Shown: positions 34,489-46,800 of the stretch, in pieces | Position numbering within the stretch: position 1 is the first letter of the stretch | Layout: each line of letters opens with the position of its first letter | From: an uncultured Clostridia bacterium | Lineage (GTDB): Bacteria > Bacillota > Clostridia > Christensenellales > UBA1242 | Direction: 5' to 3' | Assembly: GCA_944384395.1 (NCBI GenBank) | Contig: CALWTD010000025.1 | Span: 1 to 64,000 of the forward strand | DNA length: 64,000 nt | The notes under the pieces: model-generated | What the model was told of the DNA's origin: nothing | Databases searched by the model: none | Seen by the model: the letters and a program-made list of their open reading frames with translations, nothing else | Made by a program: the position numbers and the translations under genes

Positions 34489-35874
34489 ATGAAAGCAGAT
34501 GATGTTAAGAAAATTTATGATAACTTGCCCGACTATGATGGTAAAGAAGTTTTAGTTAATGGTTGGGTGAAAAGCGTTAGGGCAAGCAAAGATTTTGGGT
34601 TTATTGATTTTACTGACGGAACTTGTTTTAAATCGGCACAAATTATTTTTAATAAATTAGATAATTTTGAGCAAATTTCAAAATTAAATGCAGGTTCAAC
34701 AATAATTTGTAAAGGAATAGTGAAACTTACACCACAAAACAAGCAACCATTTGAAATTGTTGCAAGCGAAATTAATATTTTTTGTGCAACTGATAGTTTA
34801 TATCCACTTCAAAAGAAAAGACATAGTGTTGAATTTTTGCGTGAGATTGCATATTTAAGACCAAGAGCAAATTTATTTCAAGCTGTTTTTAGAGTTAGAA
34901 GTGTTGCAGCAATGGCAATTCACGAGTATTTTCAAAATAGGGGTTATTTGTATGTGAATACTCCATTAATCACAACAACAGATTGTGAAGGCTCTGACCA
35001 AATGTTTAAAGTTACAACATTAAATTTTAACAACCTTCCAAAAGATAAAAACGGGAATGTTGATTTGAAGGAAGATTTGTTTGGTAAGCAAGCATATATT
35101 ACAGGTAGTGGACAACTTCATGGCGAAGCATTTGCTCTTGCTTTTAACAAAATCTACACTTTTGGCCCAACATTTAGAACGGAAAACAGCAACACAAAAA
35201 CACATGCAAACGAGTTTTGGATGATTGAACCAGAAATTGCTTTTTGTGATTTAGACGGGCTTATGGACATAGAAGAAGACATGCTTAAATTTATTGTAAA
35301 ATATGTTTTGGATAGATGCAAACAAGAACTTGAATTTTTGAATACCTTTGTTTCAAACGGACTTTTAGATAAATTGAATAAACTTTTAATTAGTAAATTT
35401 ACAAGAATTGACCATAAAGATGTTATTGACATTCTTAAAAAAGCAAATGTTGATTGGGAATTTGAACCAGTTTATGGTGGAGATATAGCAAAAGAACATG
35501 AAAAATATATAACTGAATATTTTAATGGTCCTGTTTTTGTAAAAAATTGGCCAAAAGATATAAAAGCATATTATATGAAATTAAATGATGATGACAAAAC
35601 TGTTGCTGCAGTTGACCTTGAAGTTCCAGGTGCTGGTGAACTTATGGGTGGAAGTCAAAGAGAAGAGAATTATGATAAAATATTAAAAAGATGCGAAGAA
35701 ATGAATGTTGATACAAAAGCAATAGATTGGTATTTAAATTTAAGAAAATTTGGCAGTTGCATTCACTCCGGTTTTGGCATGGGATTTGAAAGACTTGTTA
35801 TGTACTTAACAGGTGTCGAAAATATAAGAGATGTAATTCCTTTCCCTAGAACTCCACAAAACTGTTTATACTAA
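34489..35874 (+). CDS. asnS: Asparaginyl-tRNA synthetase
   Basis: Class IIb aminoacyl-tRNA synthetase that charges tRNA-Asn. The 461 residues have an N-terminal OB-fold anticodon-binding domain (VLVNGWVKSVRASKDFGFID), then the class II core: motif 1 around YLYVNTPLITTTDCEGSDQMF, motif 2 FGPTFRTENSNT with FWMIEPE, and motif 3 GFGMGFERLVMYL. The ending IPFPRTPQNCLY is diagnostic of AsnRS rather than AspRS. RBS AAGGAG. The presence of AsnRS means Asn-tRNA can be made directly. Single-gene unit. Confidence 0.97.
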   Translation: MKADDVKKIYDNLPDYDGKEVLVNGWVKSVRASKDFGFIDFTDGTCFKSAQIIFNKLDNFEQISKLNAGSTIICKGIVKLTPQNKQPFEIVASEINIFCATDSLYPLQKKRHSVEFLREIAYLRPRANLFQAVFRVRSVAAMAIHEYFQNRGYLYVNTPLITTTDCEGSDQMFKVTTLNFNNLPKDKNGNVDLKEDLFGKQAYITGSGQLHGEAFALAFNKIYTFGPTFRTENSNTKTHANEFWMIEPEIAFCDLDGLMDIEEDMLKFIVKYVLDRCKQELEFLNTFVSNGLLDKLNKLLISKFTRIDHKDVIDILKKANVDWEFEPVYGGDIAKEHEKYITEYFNGPVFVKNWPKDIKAYYMKLNDDDKTVAAVDLEVPGAGELMGGSQREENYDKILKRCEEMNVDTKAIDWYLNLRKFGSCIHSGFGMGFERLVMYLTGVENIRDVIPFPRTPQNCLY

Positions 35875-35888
35875 TTTTTAACAAAACA

Positions 35889-35936
35889 AAAAAAACACAT
35901 AGAAATAAAGAAAATAATTTTTATGTGTTTTTTTAT
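35889..35936 (+). terminator. Terminator after asnS
   Basis: AAAACACAT and ATGTGTTTT flank a long AT-rich loop, followed by a T-run. It is less compact than other terminators here. Confidence 0.6.
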
Positions 35937-36178
35937 TATTTTTAATTAAAATTTTTTTACAATAAAAATATTTTTTAAAAAAAGTATAAACTAAAAAAGA
36001 TTAGTTTTTATAAATTATATTTTAATTTTTTATAATTAAATAATTTATTAAAGAAAAATGCTTAAAAGCTAATTATAATTTTAAAAAAATCAATAATTTT
36101 GTGAATAAAAAAAATATATTTTTAAAACATTAAAAATATATTTTTTTGCCTTATAAATAAAGGAATTAAAATATTTAA
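35937..36178. other. Very AT-rich intergenic region
   Basis: About 240 bases of nearly pure A/T with no gene I can support. The only clear structure is an inverted repeat at about 36108-36147, AAATATATTTTTAA with TTAAAAATATATTT, which would act as an AT-only terminator for the minus-strand gene that ends at 36179. Confidence 0.5.
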
Positions 36179-37645
36179 TTACCAAATTTTTTCACGCATT
36201 TTATTTGAAATAATTATTGAGCTCACACAAAGTCCAATGAGTACAACAATTGATACAGAAATATAAATCCATAATGTATTTTGACCAACTGTTTTTGCGT
36301 TTAATGTTATTGTTTTTGAAATTGCATTTCCTAATGTATTATCAGCATTTATTAGTCTAACTTGAATTATATATTCACCCGATAGTGAAGGTTCAAATTT
36401 AATGTGAGAACCTAGTGCATACATACTGCCATTAACAAGCCATACAATTTCATCTTCGTCATAATAATTTTGTGTGTCGATTGTGCAGTCAAATGCTTGA
36501 ACATTTGTTGAAAGATTTGAATATGTGTTTGTTACTATTGTAAATTCTTTTTCTTCGGTTACAACTTTTGGATTTATTATAATTTCATATACATCGCTGA
36601 CAACTACTATTCCGTCTACTGTTGTTGCTTGTGCAAAAATTTTATAAGTGCCTGTTGGATTTTGAAGGGGGTTAAATGTGTAACTTTTTTCAACAGTTTG
36701 TGTGTTTTGTTTTTTGTATATGTGGCTATTTGGAGACTTTAAAAACCAAGTAATTTGATAATCTTTTGTTATTGGAACATCAGCTGTGAAGTTTATTGGT
36801 TGATTATGCTCATCGTATGTTTGAATGAGATTTCCGCTATGTTTTATATTTATTGAATATTCTTCATTTGTTGTTATTACAAGTTTTATTGTTGCCGAAA
36901 TTTTTTGATTGTTTTCTATTTCAACAGATATATTTGTTTCCCCAATTTTTACCATGTCTTTTGTGATAGTTATTGAAGATGTTTTATTGGTTTGTGTTTG
37001 AGAACCTATTGACCATATGTATTTGTAATTTATAGATTTGTCAATAAAATCTGCATATTCAAAAACGGCATTTAATTCAATATCTGAAAAAGTTTCATAA
37101 AGTTGTGTAATGGTATTGTCATGAATGTCAGTGTTTTGAATTGTGACTTTTTCTGGTGTTGCGTAATTGGCACAAACTGTAATTTTGCTACTTTGCGTTT
37201 GTAATGTGCATATTAGTTCAAGTGTGCAAGGTTTTAAAGGTGTTAGTGTTATATCCTTTCCATGCAATTCTAAATTATAATATTCATTGTTGTATACGTT
37301 GGCAGAAAAAGATATATTATCGGTTTCTAGTGTTGTTTTATTATTTATTGTCCATGTTATTTGTTCTATAATTTCATTTGTTGCAACTGACGAGTCTGAC
37401 AAAACAATATCAGTTTTAACCAAATAAGTCTTATATGGAGTTTGTAAATTTTTTTCAAAGTTTATTTGATAAATACCATTATTTTTTGACACTTCTAAAT
37501 CATTGTCTATGTAATTTAGCGTGCTTGATATTGAAGTAACGCTTGGCTCTTGTGCTAAAACATTGGTTAAACCATTGTTATTAAAACTTAGCACAGAAAA
37601 AATTATTAAGGCAAAAACAAATAAATAATAAATTTTCTTTTTCAT
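36179..37645 (-). CDS. Secreted, membrane-anchored Ig-like protein, 488 aa
   Basis: Signal peptide MKKKIYYLFVFALIIFSVLS at the start and one membrane helix at the end (LWIYISVSIVVLIGLCVSSI), followed by a short basic tail. The 420 residues between are beta-rich, Thr/Asn-rich repeats resembling Ig/PKD-like domains (IWTINNKTT, YKYIWSIGSQTQTN, EIVWLVNGSMYALGSHIKFE). No sortase motif. The start is set by GAGGT before ATG 37645. It is divergent from the giant surface protein, shares its signal-plus-C-terminal-helix layout, and may be its partner. Confidence 0.78.
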   Translation of the reverse strand: MKKKIYYLFVFALIIFSVLSFNNNGLTNVLAQEPSVTSISSTLNYIDNDLEVSKNNGIYQINFEKNLQTPYKTYLVKTDIVLSDSSVATNEIIEQITWTINNKTTLETDNISFSANVYNNEYYNLELHGKDITLTPLKPCTLELICTLQTQSSKITVCANYATPEKVTIQNTDIHDNTITQLYETFSDIELNAVFEYADFIDKSINYKYIWSIGSQTQTNKTSSITITKDMVKIGETNISVEIENNQKISATIKLVITTNEEYSINIKHSGNLIQTYDEHNQPINFTADVPITKDYQITWFLKSPNSHIYKKQNTQTVEKSYTFNPLQNPTGTYKIFAQATTVDGIVVVSDVYEIIINPKVVTEEKEFTIVTNTYSNLSTNVQAFDCTIDTQNYYDEDEIVWLVNGSMYALGSHIKFEPSLSGEYIIQVRLINADNTLGNAISKTITLNAKTVGQNTLWIYISVSIVVLIGLCVSSIIISNKMREKIW

Positions 37646-37766
37646 AAATACCTCTTTTTTATAATGTACCACAAATTTAATAAAATTAAAAATAATTTTT
37701 ATTTATTTGATTTTAAATATTTATATTTAATTTTTTATTTTAGTTTTAGTTTTCTAGACAATTTGA

Positions 37767-37795
37767 TTGCCATTTATTTGTATAATTTATATAAT
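37767..37795 (+). promoter_or_regulatory. Promoter of the giant surface protein gene
   Basis: TTGCCA at 37767-37772 and TATAAT at 37790-37795 with a 17-bp spacer, 32 bp before the start codon. Confidence 0.65.
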
Positions 37796-37827
37796 ATAAC
37801 TAAGAATAATAAGGACGGTGTGAGTAT

Positions 37828-40800
37828 ATGGAGTATAATAGGAAAAAATATTTATCTTTTTCAATGTTATTTTCATTTCTTTTTAGTCTTTTTGTTGTTT
37901 GTGGAGCTTTTTTTGTTAGTGCAAATGATTTATCTAATTTGAATTATGTGCAGGCAGAAGAAAGTTCGTTATTAACTGAATCAAATGCTGATGCCAAAAA
38001 TTGGGCAGATGTAAAAATAAATGATAATTCTAAACTTTCATTTTATGCTACAGGTCAAACATTGCAAATTTCAACTGCAAGTGGGCTAGCATCTTTTATG
38101 CAAAATCAAAATTCTAATAATCCAACTAAATATGAAACTGTTTACTTAACTAATGATATAGATTTGTCTGGAAAAATTTGGACACCCATCAATTCTTTTA
38201 GTGGGACATTTGATGGCAGAGGTTATACCATTAAAGGTTTGACAATTGATGATAGTGTTGAAACAAGTAATAATTGCCACGGGTTGTTTGGAGAAACATC
38301 AGGTGCTACAATAAAAAATTTAACACTTGAAGGTGTTAGTATAGACCCTCCAAGTTCAAATACATATGCTGGTGCGTTGATTGGTAATGCCTCAAGTACA
38401 ACAATTATAAATTGTGGAGCAACAGGAACTGTTAATGGTGGCAGTTATGTTGGTGGTTTAGTAGGTAAACACTTTGGTGGACAAATAATAAGATGCTTTT
38501 CTTATGTTAATGTAACATCAAGAAAAGCGAGTTTAGTTTGGCTAGATAGACCATCAACTGGTGGCTCATTGATAATAAGAAATGCTAAATATGGAACTTT
38601 TGCCGGTGGAATTGCTGGTTTCTTGGGTAATGATACAAGCATTGATTTAGTTTTTCATGTTGGTGATGTTAAAACAACTTTTAAAAGTATATCAAAGCCT
38701 ACTGGAAATACTAAATACTACACACAATTAGGTGGTATTACTGGTTTTTGCGATACCGGTATATCCGGTATATTAAATCCATACATAATCAGGAATTTTT
38801 ACTGTTCAAGTGATGTGTCTTATTCTTATGGTGTTATAGAAAATTTGGTAAATATAACGGCTTCTAATACTAATATAAGACAAAGTGATTCAATATATTG
38901 GATAACCGACACAAATGGTGTAATGCACGGAGTGGCAAAGCAAGAAGTATTGCGTGGTGTTGGGAATATAGTTTTAAATTACAAAAATATAAGATGTTTT
39001 TATAATGGCAGTGAAAATATTATCAAGCCTAATGAGAATGATATTTTTGAAGCATATGAGGAAACTAGTGATAGGGAAAAAACATATCTTTATAACATTT
39101 TAACAAGAAGTGGAAATATAGATAATGAATTTAAAAGTGACAATAATTATACTTTTGAAAAAGTAATTTTTTCTCGTGCTATATCAGGCGAAAATGACGG
39201 ATTGATTAGGAGCAATAGAGAATTTTTTGATAAAGTAGATGACACCTATTCATATAGATATAGTGAAAAATCCTTATCTAATAAAGATAAAACAAATTCT
39301 TCTGTTTTAACATTTAATTTAAATAGTACGGGCGTTAATGATTTTTTGTTCAATATTGTTTCATCAAATTATAATTTAAGTGTTCTTAAAACATTTCAAG
39401 GAGAATATACAATTACCACTTATGAAAGAGGTAAAAACATTAAAGTTAATTTTGATTTTCAAGAATATGCAAATGTTTTAAAAAAGAAAACACAAGAAGT
39501 AAAACAAGAAAATTTTTATAACATTAAATTAGTAGATGGTGCTGATGCGGATGAAGTTGAAGCTAGCGAGGACAGTTATTATGTTCCATACGGTGAACCA
39601 TATTTGATAACTTTTACATCTGATTATTTTAATAGAATAACTCAAATTTATAAGAGAGATATAAATTCTTCAAGTATTTTGTTTGATATAAAAAGTGACA
39701 TACCACCTACAAAGAATTGTAGTTATCTTTCACAGAAAATTCTATCCGAAACAGATGAAACTTACTATATAAACAATTTGCAAGAAGTAACAATAAATAT
39801 AAATACCAAAGAAAGTTTTGCAGATATTGCCAAAAATTATCCATGTTTTGTTTTAGATGGCTCAAAAGTATTACAAAATAATGAAGTTCAAGTCTTTGTT
39901 ATGGTTGATAAACCTTTAACTAATGGAATAGGTTATGAAACCAGTAGTGGCAATATTGTAAATATTTTAAGTAACAATGCCCTTAACATCAATAAATTTT
40001 ATCCTGTTTGGAGTAAATTTATTGCAAATTCAATAACAGATAATGGAACCAACATATTTACAAATTCTTCTTATGCAGATAATTTAAATTTAGTTTATTC
40101 TTCTAATTGGGCAAAAAAGAACACTGAAACAACAACATGGTTGGTTAATTGGACAGGAGCAGAACAAGGAACTAAAATAACAACAAACAATTCATCATAT
40201 TTTAAAACTGCTTCAAAAAATTTGGTTAATTCAATAACAAGTGATGGGCAACAATCTATTACATTTGAATTAAAACCAGGTTATGTTTTAGATGGTTTAG
40301 AATTTTATTTAAGTTGTGATAATGGAGTAAATAAAATAACTGATATTAATTCTTATTTTGGCTGTTCATATACAAAATCAATTAACAATGAAAAACTTAA
40401 AGTTAAAAATGGATACACTATTTCGCAAAGCCAAAATAATCAATATTTGTACACAATAACATTTAATCATTTGATTGGTATTCAAAGTATAAATATTCTT
40501 GTTGCAGAAAAAATTTTTGATTTCACCTTGAATGCAAGTTTAGATTCAACAATTTCTGAATATGACAAAAACCCAATATCTGTTAGTGTTGCAAAAATAG
40601 AAGGAAATGGTATAAACAATAAAGGATTAAGTTTAACTAATTTTGCCGAATTTAAAGCAAAATATAATAAGCAATTTACTATAACTGCTACTGCAAAATT
40701 AGGTTATTATTTAAACAATTTATCTGTTGACAATATTATTCTTTTAGATAAAAATGGCGATGAAATAAATTTTGGATCAAATGACAAATCTAACATAATT

Positions 40801-43800
40801 GAAATCATAAATGAAAAAATAGAAAATGGATACAAGTATTCTATAAAAATACATTCTCTAAATGATGTAAGTATAGAGGGATTTAAAATAACATTGCCAG
40901 TTGTTCAAAATACTGTTAATGTAACTTTATCTATTGATGGTGTTGGACTTGGTGTTTTTGAAGATTTTTTAACAAATTTAATTATAAATTGTTATAAAAA
41001 TGATACATTAGCAAATAGTGAACTTACAACAACTGCTGGTGGTACACAATACAATATTAAAATAAAAACTGATGATGTTTTTGAATTTAGATTGCAACTA
41101 GCACAATCTCAACAAGATTTTGCTTCATTAAAAAAAGAAAATATTAAAATTGTTACACCAACAGATTTTTCAAACTTTACTATTGCTGGTGATGATGCAA
41201 CATGGGGTGGAATAACACTTGATGGATTTGCTCTAAATAATAACACAAACGTTAATATTTCTTTTAAAATCACACTCTTATCTTCAAACATAAAAATAAC
41301 CGATAATTTAAACAATATAGAAACAACATATGATGAAAAGTTTACATATGGAACAGTTGTTTCTGTAACAAGCGAAAATAATAATATTGTAATAAATATT
41401 CAAGATAATAACCAAAATATTGTAAAAAAATATGTTTTGGAAAATATATTAAATGATAAATCTATTGAAAATTTTGAACTTATTATTGATGGTGAAAAAA
41501 CAACAATAAATAATCAAAGTGTACAAAGTTTTAGTAGACAATTATTAAAACAAACATTTAAAAATCACACTGATTCGCCTATTGAAATAATAATAAACCC
41601 AAATTATAGAGTTTCAAATATCCATACAAACATTGTTTATAAATATAGCGATAGCAATATTTTGCAACTGCAATCTGCTTCATCAAGTGAAATTCAAGTT
41701 CTTGTAAACGGTTCTTTGAGCAATACTGCATATGTTGGCAGTCCTATTAAATTAGCAAATACAACAAAAAATGGTTACACATTTAAAGGTTGGATAATTA
41801 TTTCTCGTGATAATGGTATTTTAAGTAGTATTGATTATTCAAATTATACTCCTTCTTTAAATACTTCTTTTACAGTTGGTTATAATGCCGGCGAAATTGA
41901 GCCTAAAAGTGATATATTCTTTATTGCTGTTTATCAAGCAAACATATATAATGTTAAATTTGATTATTCAAATTATTCTGATGAATATAACACATTTTCA
42001 TTTACACCAAGTTTTGTTCCAACTTCTGCAAAACTTGAATATGGCACAAACAAATTTATTATTGATGGCATAAACAAAATGCCACCAGTTTTAACAATTA
42101 CACCAGCACTTTACAATTTTAGTGGTTGGCAATATAAAGATGACACAAGTTATGTTGTGGAATATTCTTCTTCAAGTTTTAGAATAAACGCATTCAATAG
42201 TAATGGCGTACCTAGTCAAGATGGTGCTGAAATTGTGTTTAAACCATACTTATCACCTGCAAAAGTAACTTATACTCTTTATAATGATATATTAAGTCAA
42301 GTTGTTGCAACTGGTAGCGTAACATATAAAAGTAATGATTATTCAATTACTAATATTCCAACACAAACAGGATTTAATTTTGCAGGATGGCAATATGATG
42401 ATGTTGTTTATATGCCTTATAACAGTAGCACCGGTAAATTTGAAACTTATAAAAATTATACTTTAAACAAAGAAACTGTACAATTTATACCAAAGTGGAC
42501 AGCAAGAGAAATAACGGTTACATTTGATGCTGGAGAAGGTACATTTAAAAATGGACAAAAAACTATTAAAGGCACAGTTTTGTATGGAACAAATATCTAT
42601 ACAAGTGATGTATTTAGTAATCTTCCAACTTGGGTTTGGAGCGATGAAGAAATCGTGTATGAATTCGAATATTTTATATTAAAAGGTGACACAAATAATA
42701 AGGTTTATTCAACAAGTGATGTAAATAATTTTGTATACGCAAACACTTCACAAACAACTTTTGTTGCTTGTTATAGTGTAAAAAGCATAAAACCACAAAT
42801 TGCAACAATTGATGGACAAACGGATTGGATTTATGATGGACAAAACCATTCAATAAATGTGAAAGATTTGCAAAGTTCGGTTTTAACTTTTTCTTATGTT
42901 TGGCAAAAACAAACTTCAAATGGACAATGGCAAGATATTATAAATTCTACAAGTAAAACAATAAATGTTAAAAATTTTGCAGATAGTGGTGTTTATCGTT
43001 GTGTTGTTACTGCAACTTCTAAATCATACAACAATACAACATCGTATTGTGTTGGACAAGTTACAAACACTTCAAATGAACTTAGAATTGGTGTAGACAA
43101 AAGAAAGCTAGAATTTATTGACGACGCTTCTATTCTTATTTCAAAAATATCAAAAGTTTTTGATAATACCAATAAAGTTCCAGATAATTATTTGTATTTC
43201 ACAAATCTTGTTAGTGGTGAAAACATTGAAATAGTTGCAACATATTCAAGTATACATGTTGGCAATGATATAAAAATGCAATTTACATTAAAACCACTAA
43301 ACGATAATACAATTATTGAAAATTATTATTACACAGAAATATTTGGTGAAATAACACCATATGTAATAAATTTTGATGTTAATGGAACAATCTATCAAAT
43401 TGGGGACACAAGTGATGAAATTTTAATAGCAGAAAAATATTATTCTGTTAATAGTTTAGATAAGTTGTTTTTACAAAACAATAATATGTCTGTAAATGTT
43501 ACACTAAAAACTTCAAAAAATGAAGTTGGAACATATACACAAGAAAGCGAGCAATTTAAAATAAATGTTTTTGATTTTTCTGTTCAAACAAAAGACCAAG
43601 ATTTTACAAATGATTTTAGTTATATTTTAAACGGGCAATTTATAATAAGTGGACAAGATGCAAACTCAATTTCTTTAAATATAATAGGTGTTTGTGAAGA
43701 TAATTCAAGTATAAGTGTTGAAAATTTAATATCATTTGATGTTATAAGTCCATCATTTGAACAAATTCAGGACAATGAAACATACAATGTTAAAATTATA

Positions 43801-46800
43801 GCAAATAAAGCTGGATTGCAAGGTCAATATTTAAGAGTACAAATTGACATAGCACAAAACTATTGGATAAATAAGATAACAATAAATAATAATGAAGTGA
43901 GTGTTGATACATATGTTGTTAATAATGAACTAGCTTATTTAATCGACACAAGTGAAGCATCAATAACCATAAAAGTATATGTTACAACTTTAAGGAACAT
44001 TACCTTTAATTATAATATAGAAGATGAAAACGAGCTTAGTGGAAATATTATTTATCAAACAAAATTTGCTATGCAAAAAACTGTTGAATACAGTATTAAA
44101 AATTATGGTGCCGTTTTGCCAAATGCAGAAACAATGCAAAGATTGGGTTATAACTTTGAAGGTTGGACAACTTCAAATGGGACAAAAATAACAAATAGCA
44201 CTGTGTGGTTGTATCAAGATGCAACTCTTTATGCAAATTGGACACTTGCAGATTTAGAAATTTCTAAATATTTAGACGGTGTAAGTTATCAAAGTGACAA
44301 CTTAACAAAACAATACAACGCTAAAACAAATGAATTAAAATATGAAATAACAAACTTAAATTCTTATAGTTTAGGTTATGAATATTCATGGAAAAAAGGT
44401 TCAGTTTTACTGACAAACGACACAAACAAGATTACATTTAAAAATGTTGTGGATAGTGGAGTTTATACTTTAACAATTAGAGCAACATCAAACACAGATA
44501 CGAGATTATATTTAGAAAAAACGTACACATTTACAGTTGAAATCACAAAGGTTGCTATTTTTCAAAATTATTTAACCATTGATAAACAATACGATAAAAC
44601 AAATCAAACCACAATAAATGATATAAATTTCCCATTTGGTGAAGTTGTAACAGTTGTTGGTCAATATAGTGGAGTGAATGCATATAGCAAAATTAATTTA
44701 AGCAAAGATGTTTGGACTTATACTGTTAAAGGAACAGATGCACAAACATCAAACTATAATTTAAATTTAAATAACATTGACCCAAACAGCCAAATTTTAC
44801 CAAAAGATGTATCTTTAACAATTTCTGGTGGCAATTTAACAAAAGTATATGATGGAAAAATTGCAGAATATTCTGGAACTTATTTAAGTGAAAATATAAA
44901 TTTTGACTATACAGTAAAAACAAATAGTGCAAATGTTGGAATTTATAATCAATCTAATGAAAATATCAGTATAGAAATTAGAAGAGATTTAATTTCAAAT
45001 TTTAATATAACAATAATAGGTTATTTTGAAATTACATTAAAAACAATAACTAATTTAGATTGGGAAGGTAAAACCAGTGTTACTTTTGATGGACAATTTC
45101 ACAGTGTATTTCCAAAATTGGGAGAAATGGCTTCATATTTGGAAGTAACATCAATTACATACACTGGACTATTTAATACAATCACATATGATTTAACTAA
45201 TAATGATACTTTAAACTTAGGTGTTTTAAATGCAGACACCTATGTTGTAACTTGTGAATTCAAACAAAATGAAAATGTTTCAATTTCAAATATTCAAACA
45301 ACTTTGACTATAAATAAAAAAGTTATTGATGTTAAATATCTTGAAAGTGATTATGTTTACGAAAAAGAATATGATGGAACAAAATTAGTAAATTCAACTT
45401 TAAATTTTGACATAATTGATAAATTAACAAACAAATCAATTTTAACTGACGAATATTTATCTAAATATTTGCCAAATTTTGTTTACGAATTTGAAAAAAC
45501 ACTTGCATCACAAAATAATAGTGATTACAAAGATATTATTATTAAACTAAACACTCAAAACAAAAATAATAACAATTACATTTTAAATAATGATGACTTT
45601 GCGATTGTTAGGGGAATTATAAACAAAAAAACAGTTTCAGTCAGCGTAAATTCAATAAAAATTTATGATGCAGATGAATTTGTTGTAAATTCTTCAAATG
45701 TGTCCATTGATTTAACATCAAGCGATACTTTGAGTGGGAATATAACATTTAACAATATAGTAAATGTTGGAATTTATTATAATTTAAAAGATTATGATAA
45801 AACTATCAATTTAAAAATTTACAATATTCAAGACGCAACAGAATACAACATTGAACAAAATTATGTATTAGAATTTATAAATTCAAGTTCAAGTCAAGAG
45901 CAATTACATAACAAATTACAAATTACAAAAGCACAAATAAATGTTGTAATTGTTAATGAAAAAGAATATGTTTACACAGGTAAAGAAGTAAACATAGAAT
46001 ACACAATTCAAACTGCAGTAACGATGCCAACAAGCGAACTTAAATTTAGATATGAAACATTAAGTCAAGAAACTGTTTTAGATAATGGTAAAGCAGTTCA
46101 AGTTGGTAATTATAAATTTGAATGTTATTTAGACGGAGTTGAAGACGACAACTTTGACATAGTTTTAAATACAAGCGATACTATTTTTGATATTACAAAA
46201 AGACCACTTTTAATTAAATTTAGTGGTTCTAACGAAACAAAAACTTTTGAATATATTGTTGGACAAAATGCTTGTTATTCTAATGCAACTTATCCACAAG
46301 ACAATATATTTGCAAATAATTATACTCTTGGTGAAGGAGATACTATTTCTTGGTCATTTACCACAACGGGCGACAATGCAAAAAGTTATTATATTTTTGA
46401 TAGTTTGCAAGTGAACAAAAACATAATAATAACTAAAAATGGTATAGACTACACAAGAAATTATAGCATTACATATAGTGATAAATCACAAATTGTTATT
46501 GAAAAGAAAACACTTTCGTTGGATGCAATTACTTTACTGGAAACAGAAACAACATATGACGGAACAATTAAAGAAATTGTTGCAAAAATAAACACAGGGT
46601 TTACTGTTGATGGTAAGGCATATATATTAACAATTTCGTCAAAAGAGCAAAGTTTAGACGGTAAATTTACAAATATGCAAAGAACTTTGCCATGGAGCGA
46701 AGATAGTGCAGTAAATATTGATTCTTTTGAAGATATAAAATATGCAGGTTTATATACTTTTAATATAAGTTTAGATAACTATAACATTGCAAATTCCAAT

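Noticed and set aside
37664..37942. 92-codon frame overlapping the start of the giant gene
   Set aside because: AT-rich shadow frame without ribosome binding site that overlaps a well-supported start.
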